Source of the DNA: an uncultured Treponema sp.
GTDB lineage: Bacteria > Spirochaetota > Spirochaetia > Treponematales > Treponemataceae
NCBI GenBank assembly: GCA_946611835.1
Contig: CAMOEE010000147.1
Coordinates: forward strand, 1-6,223
DNA length: 6,223 nt
Reading direction: 5' to 3'
This document shows, one piece after another, positions 4,947 to 6,223 of this stretch. Below the pieces are notes generated by a model that was given only the letters and a program-made list of their open reading frames with translations, was not told the origin of the DNA and did no database searches. Position 1 is the first letter of the stretch; each line of letters begins with the position of its first letter. The position numbers were made by a program, and so were the translations under genes.

Positions 4947-6223
4947 ATGGCGGAAGAAGAAGAGAAAAAGCAAGGATTTGTTTTAAGAAAAAAAGAAAAG
5001 AAGCCTGAATCAAGCGCAGAAAGTGCTAAGACGGAATCTTCTCAACCGGCAAAAAAGAAAATTGTCATCAAAAAGAAGACTCCGGCTCAGAACGCAAGTG
5101 CTGAGGGCAAATCAGACTCAAATCAGGAAGAAAAGGCTAAGAACGGCGTTCATGTCGTCGTTAAGAAGGCTGCTCCTTCTTCCGCTAAACCTTCGTCTGA
5201 AAATGATACTCAGAAACCAAAGCCGGAGAACACAAGGCCTAAGTCTTTCGAGCTCAATTCTGCTCGCCCGAATGTAAAGGCCGGAAATCTTTCTGGCGGG
5301 CGACAGGGCGGCTACAACCGTGACCGTGGCGGCTATAATCAGGGCGGTTACAACAATAACCGGGGCGGATTCGGCGGTCAGGGCGGACAGAGAGGCGGCG
5401 GATTCACCGGCGCACAGGCTCGTGAGGGCTATCAGAACCGCGAGCGTGACAATAACCGTCAGGGGGGCTACAACAATAACCGAGGTGGCTTCGGTGGCCA
5501 GGGTGGCAATCGTCCGGGTTTTGGCAATCGACCTGGTTTCGGTGGCCAGGGCGGAAATCGTCCGGGCTTTGGCAATAGGCCTGGCTTCGGCGGTCAGGGC
5601 GGAAATCGCCCGGGCTTTGGAGGTAACAGACCTTCTGGCGGTGGATTTGCGCCTCGCGGTGGTTTTGCCCCGGCTCCGCTTCCGGTTCCTGCCGGAAAAA
5701 AACAGTTCAAAGGCAAAAAACAAGTCTACGGACAGAGAAAAGATAAAGAAGAGCTCTTCGATGAGGAAGAACTTTACAAGAAGAAGCAGGCTACACAGGC
5801 CAGCGTAGTTCCAAAGTCAATCGACATTATGGAGACTATCTCTGTTTCTGATTTGGCCCGCAAAATGAATCTCAAGGCTGGTGACATCATCGCTAAGCTC
5901 ATGGGAATGGGTATGATGGTCACAATCAACCAGTCAATCGACAGTGATACGGCAACTCTTCTTGCCGCTGAATATGATTGTGAGGTACATCTCGTATCTC
6001 TTTACGATGAGACTGTCATCGAGCATGATGTCGGTGAAGAAGAAAATCTCCGCGTTCGTCCTCCGATTGTTACTGTTATGGGACATGTTGACCACGGTAA
6101 GACAAAAACTTTGGATGCAATCCGTAAGACAAATGTTGTAGCCGGTGAGGCCGGTGGTATCACACAGAAAATCGGTGCTTATCAGGTTCATACAGAAAAG
6201 GGAACAATCACATTCCTGGATAC
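4947..6223 (+). CDS. infB: Translation initiation factor IF-2, N-terminal part
   Basis: IF-2 is the GTPase that delivers initiator fMet-tRNA to the 30S subunit and drives subunit joining. The ATG at 4947 is preceded by AGAGGA (4939-4944), slightly close. The window end cuts the gene after 425 codons, just at the G3 motif (...TFLD, which should continue TPGH). Visible parts are a short acidic start, a Lys-rich basic region (about 12-75) and a low-complexity Gly/Arg/Asn/Phe region (117-240) with tandem repeats. A charged linker is followed by the IF2_N domain (about 290-347; SVSDLARKMNLKAGDIIAKL). The GTPase domain begins near 371 with P-loop GHVDHGKT (379-386) and switch I region GGITQKIGAY (403-412). 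The residue after GKT is Lys, and TQK replaces the common TQH. It lies 24 bases after nusA and is probably cotranscribed with it. Confidence 0.95.
   Translation, partial: MAEEEEKKQGFVLRKKEKKPESSAESAKTESSQPAKKKIVIKKKTPAQNASAEGKSDSNQEEKAKNGVHVVVKKAAPSSAKPSSENDTQKPKPENTRPKSFELNSARPNVKAGNLSGGRQGGYNRDRGGYNQGGYNNNRGGFGGQGGQRGGGFTGAQAREGYQNRERDNNRQGGYNNNRGGFGGQGGNRPGFGNRPGFGGQGGNRPGFGNRPGFGGQGGNRPGFGGNRPSGGGFAPRGGFAPAPLPVPAGKKQFKGKKQVYGQRKDKEELFDEEELYKKKQATQASVVPKSIDIMETISVSDLARKMNLKAGDIIAKLMGMGMMVTINQSIDSDTATLLAAEYDCEVHLVSLYDETVIEHDVGEEENLRVRPPIVTVMGHVDHGKTKTLDAIRKTNVVAGEAGGITQKIGAYQVHTEKGTITFLD
5295..5666 (+). repeat. Gly/Arg/Asn/Phe-rich low-complexity region in infB
   Basis: This stretch encodes IF-2 residues 117-240, made almost wholly of Gly with Arg, Asn, Gln, Phe, Tyr and Pro. 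It contains RGG, GGYN and GFGG motifs. A 15-residue block, GGYNNNRGGFGGQGG, occurs twice, at residues 133-147 and 173-187 (bases 5343-5387 and 5463-5507). The DNA is correspondingly GC-rich compared with the flanks. Confidence 0.9.
5481..5624 (+). repeat. Three tandem 48-bp (16-residue) repeats in infB
   Basis: Three consecutive units of 16 codons encode R-(G/P)-GFGGQGGNRPGFG-(N/G), at residues 179-194, 195-210 and 211-226. The units differ mainly at third codon positions (for example GGT/GGC/GGA for Gly and CGT/CGC for Arg), and the protein unit changes at only two positions. A partial continuation (NRP) follows. Confidence 0.9.

Noticed and set aside
5118..5723. A 201-residue open frame on the - strand opposite infB
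   Set aside because: It is Ala/Thr/Arg-rich low-complexity sequence produced by the complement of the Gly-rich repeats, with no family motif. The infB frame is certain here.
5320..5808. A 162-residue + strand frame overlapping infB
   Set aside because: It is an Arg/Ala/Val-rich shadow of the Gly-repeat region in another frame, with no recognisable domain.

Overview
The window looks like an ordinary chromosomal stretch from a spirochaete, most probably a Treponema-like species. This rests on the gene set and on protein signatures that I recall from that group: an M16C/PreP-type peptidase, and an IF-2 P-loop reading GHVDHGKTK rather than the usual GHVDHGKTS. It was not confirmed by any search. 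All supported genes lie on the + strand. The long ORFs on the - strand and in other frames are shadows of these genes.

Positions 1-1270 hold the C-terminal part of a large M16C zinc metallopeptidase (presequence-protease type), whose start and catalytic half lie upstream of the window. A hairpin that could be a weak terminator follows its stop codon. Next come a 74-residue protein I do not recognise (1341-1565), an intergenic gap with a striking 15-bp inverted repeat (1627-1661), and a 388-residue soluble protein (1673-2839) that resembles the tocopherol-cyclase-like/lipocalin-like family.

From about 2859 onward lies the conserved transcription/translation operon rimP-nusA-infB. A good sigma-70-type promoter (TTGACA, 17-bp spacer, TATTCT) sits just after the third gene. 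Between it and the rimP ribosome binding site is a hairpin with a U-rich tail that looks like an intrinsic terminator, so operon transcripts from this promoter must read through it. rimP encodes a 30S maturation factor, nusA a transcription elongation/termination factor, and infB the initiation factor IF-2, which is cut at its G3 motif by the window end. nusA and infB are separated by only 24 bases, with no ylxR or L7Ae-like gene between them.

I see no clearly new defence, mobile or RNA system. The points most worth a second look are the zinc-ribbon tail on NusA, the terminator-like hairpin in the rimP leader, the Gly/Arg/Phe-rich tandem repeats in the IF-2 N-terminus, and the dyad before the cyclase-like gene.
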